Source of the DNA: Nitrospirae bacterium MYbinv3
GTDB lineage: Bacteria; Nitrospirota; Thermodesulfovibrionia; Thermodesulfovibrionales; Magnetobacteriaceae
NCBI GenBank assembly: GCA_002753395.1
Contig: PEAB01000023.1
Span: 1-44,466 of the forward strand
Length of the DNA: 44,466 nt
Reading direction: 5' to 3'
Made by a program: the position numbers and the translations under genes. The notes under the pieces were generated by a model. That model searched no databases. It had not been told where the DNA came from and saw only the letters and a program-made list of their open reading frames with translations. The stretch's first letter is position 1, and every line of letters starts with the position of its first letter. This document shows, one piece after another, positions 44,438-44,466 of the stretch.

Positions 44438-44466
44438 TGCTCTTAGTGATACAATAGGTTGCACGT

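Overview
The window reads as a chromosomal segment of a diderm (Gram-negative type) bacterium. It encodes an Omp85 outer-membrane assembly protein, a TamB-like protein, two SurA-like periplasmic chaperones, GlnD, IHF and HemL. The many PAS/GAF/CHASE/Cache histidine kinases, an HD-GYP regulator, a heme-c sensor kinase and dense families of short palindromic repeats suggest an environmental organism. A Nitrospirota or deltaproteobacteria-like lineage is my inference from gene content and order, not something the sequence proves. There is no rRNA, CRISPR array, transposase or phage gene.

Layout, left to right. 1-364: contig-edge repeats. 365-3930: a very large glycosyltransferase-coiled coil-HAD fusion and a coupled small basic protein. 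4369-4650 (-): a small exported protein. 5020-8984: a hybrid histidine kinase overlapping an HD-GYP response regulator. 9177-11519 (-): malate dehydrogenase, nucleoside diphosphate kinase and a histone-deacetylase-like amidohydrolase. 11962-13969 (-): a Zn-dependent phospholipase C-like exported protein and MoeA. 14611-16431: SurA, IhfA, a MerR regulator and tRNA-Pro(GGG), whose 5' end overlaps the MerR stop. 16461-17597: a small defence/toxin-antitoxin-like islet with a decayed hicA-hicB pair, another pseudogene and an intact DUF4160/DUF2442 pair. 17926-25891: a CHASE kinase, purL-purF, a Cache-HAMP kinase and its lone receiver protein. 26090-38211 (-): a tightly packed envelope operon glnD-tamB-heme kinase-Omp85-SurA_N. 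38434-39148 (-): three tiny exported lysine-rich proteins. 39443-42889 (-): a type IIG-like restriction-modification enzyme. 43018-44304 (-): hemL.

Three features run through the whole window. First, at least six genes have a good sigma70-like promoter whose -10 box ends only 5-10 nt before the ATG, which predicts leaderless or nearly leaderless mRNAs; other genes (ndk, the small exported proteins) have strong Shine-Dalgarno sites. Second, short repeat families (called A, B, C and D here) fill nearly every intergenic gap and have entered genes: one encodes the extreme N-terminus of Omp85, one sits in frame inside TamB, one supplies the C-terminal codons of the restriction enzyme and one supplies that enzyme's -35 box. 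Third, an exact 82-bp inverted repeat lies near both ends of the window.

Functional links: the GlnD-TamB-Omp85-SurA_N block looks like a nitrogen-signalling gene leading an outer-membrane assembly operon, with a c-type-heme sensor kinase inserted between TamB and Omp85. Signalling genes are unusually dense: four histidine kinases, two response regulators and one MerR protein in 44 kb.
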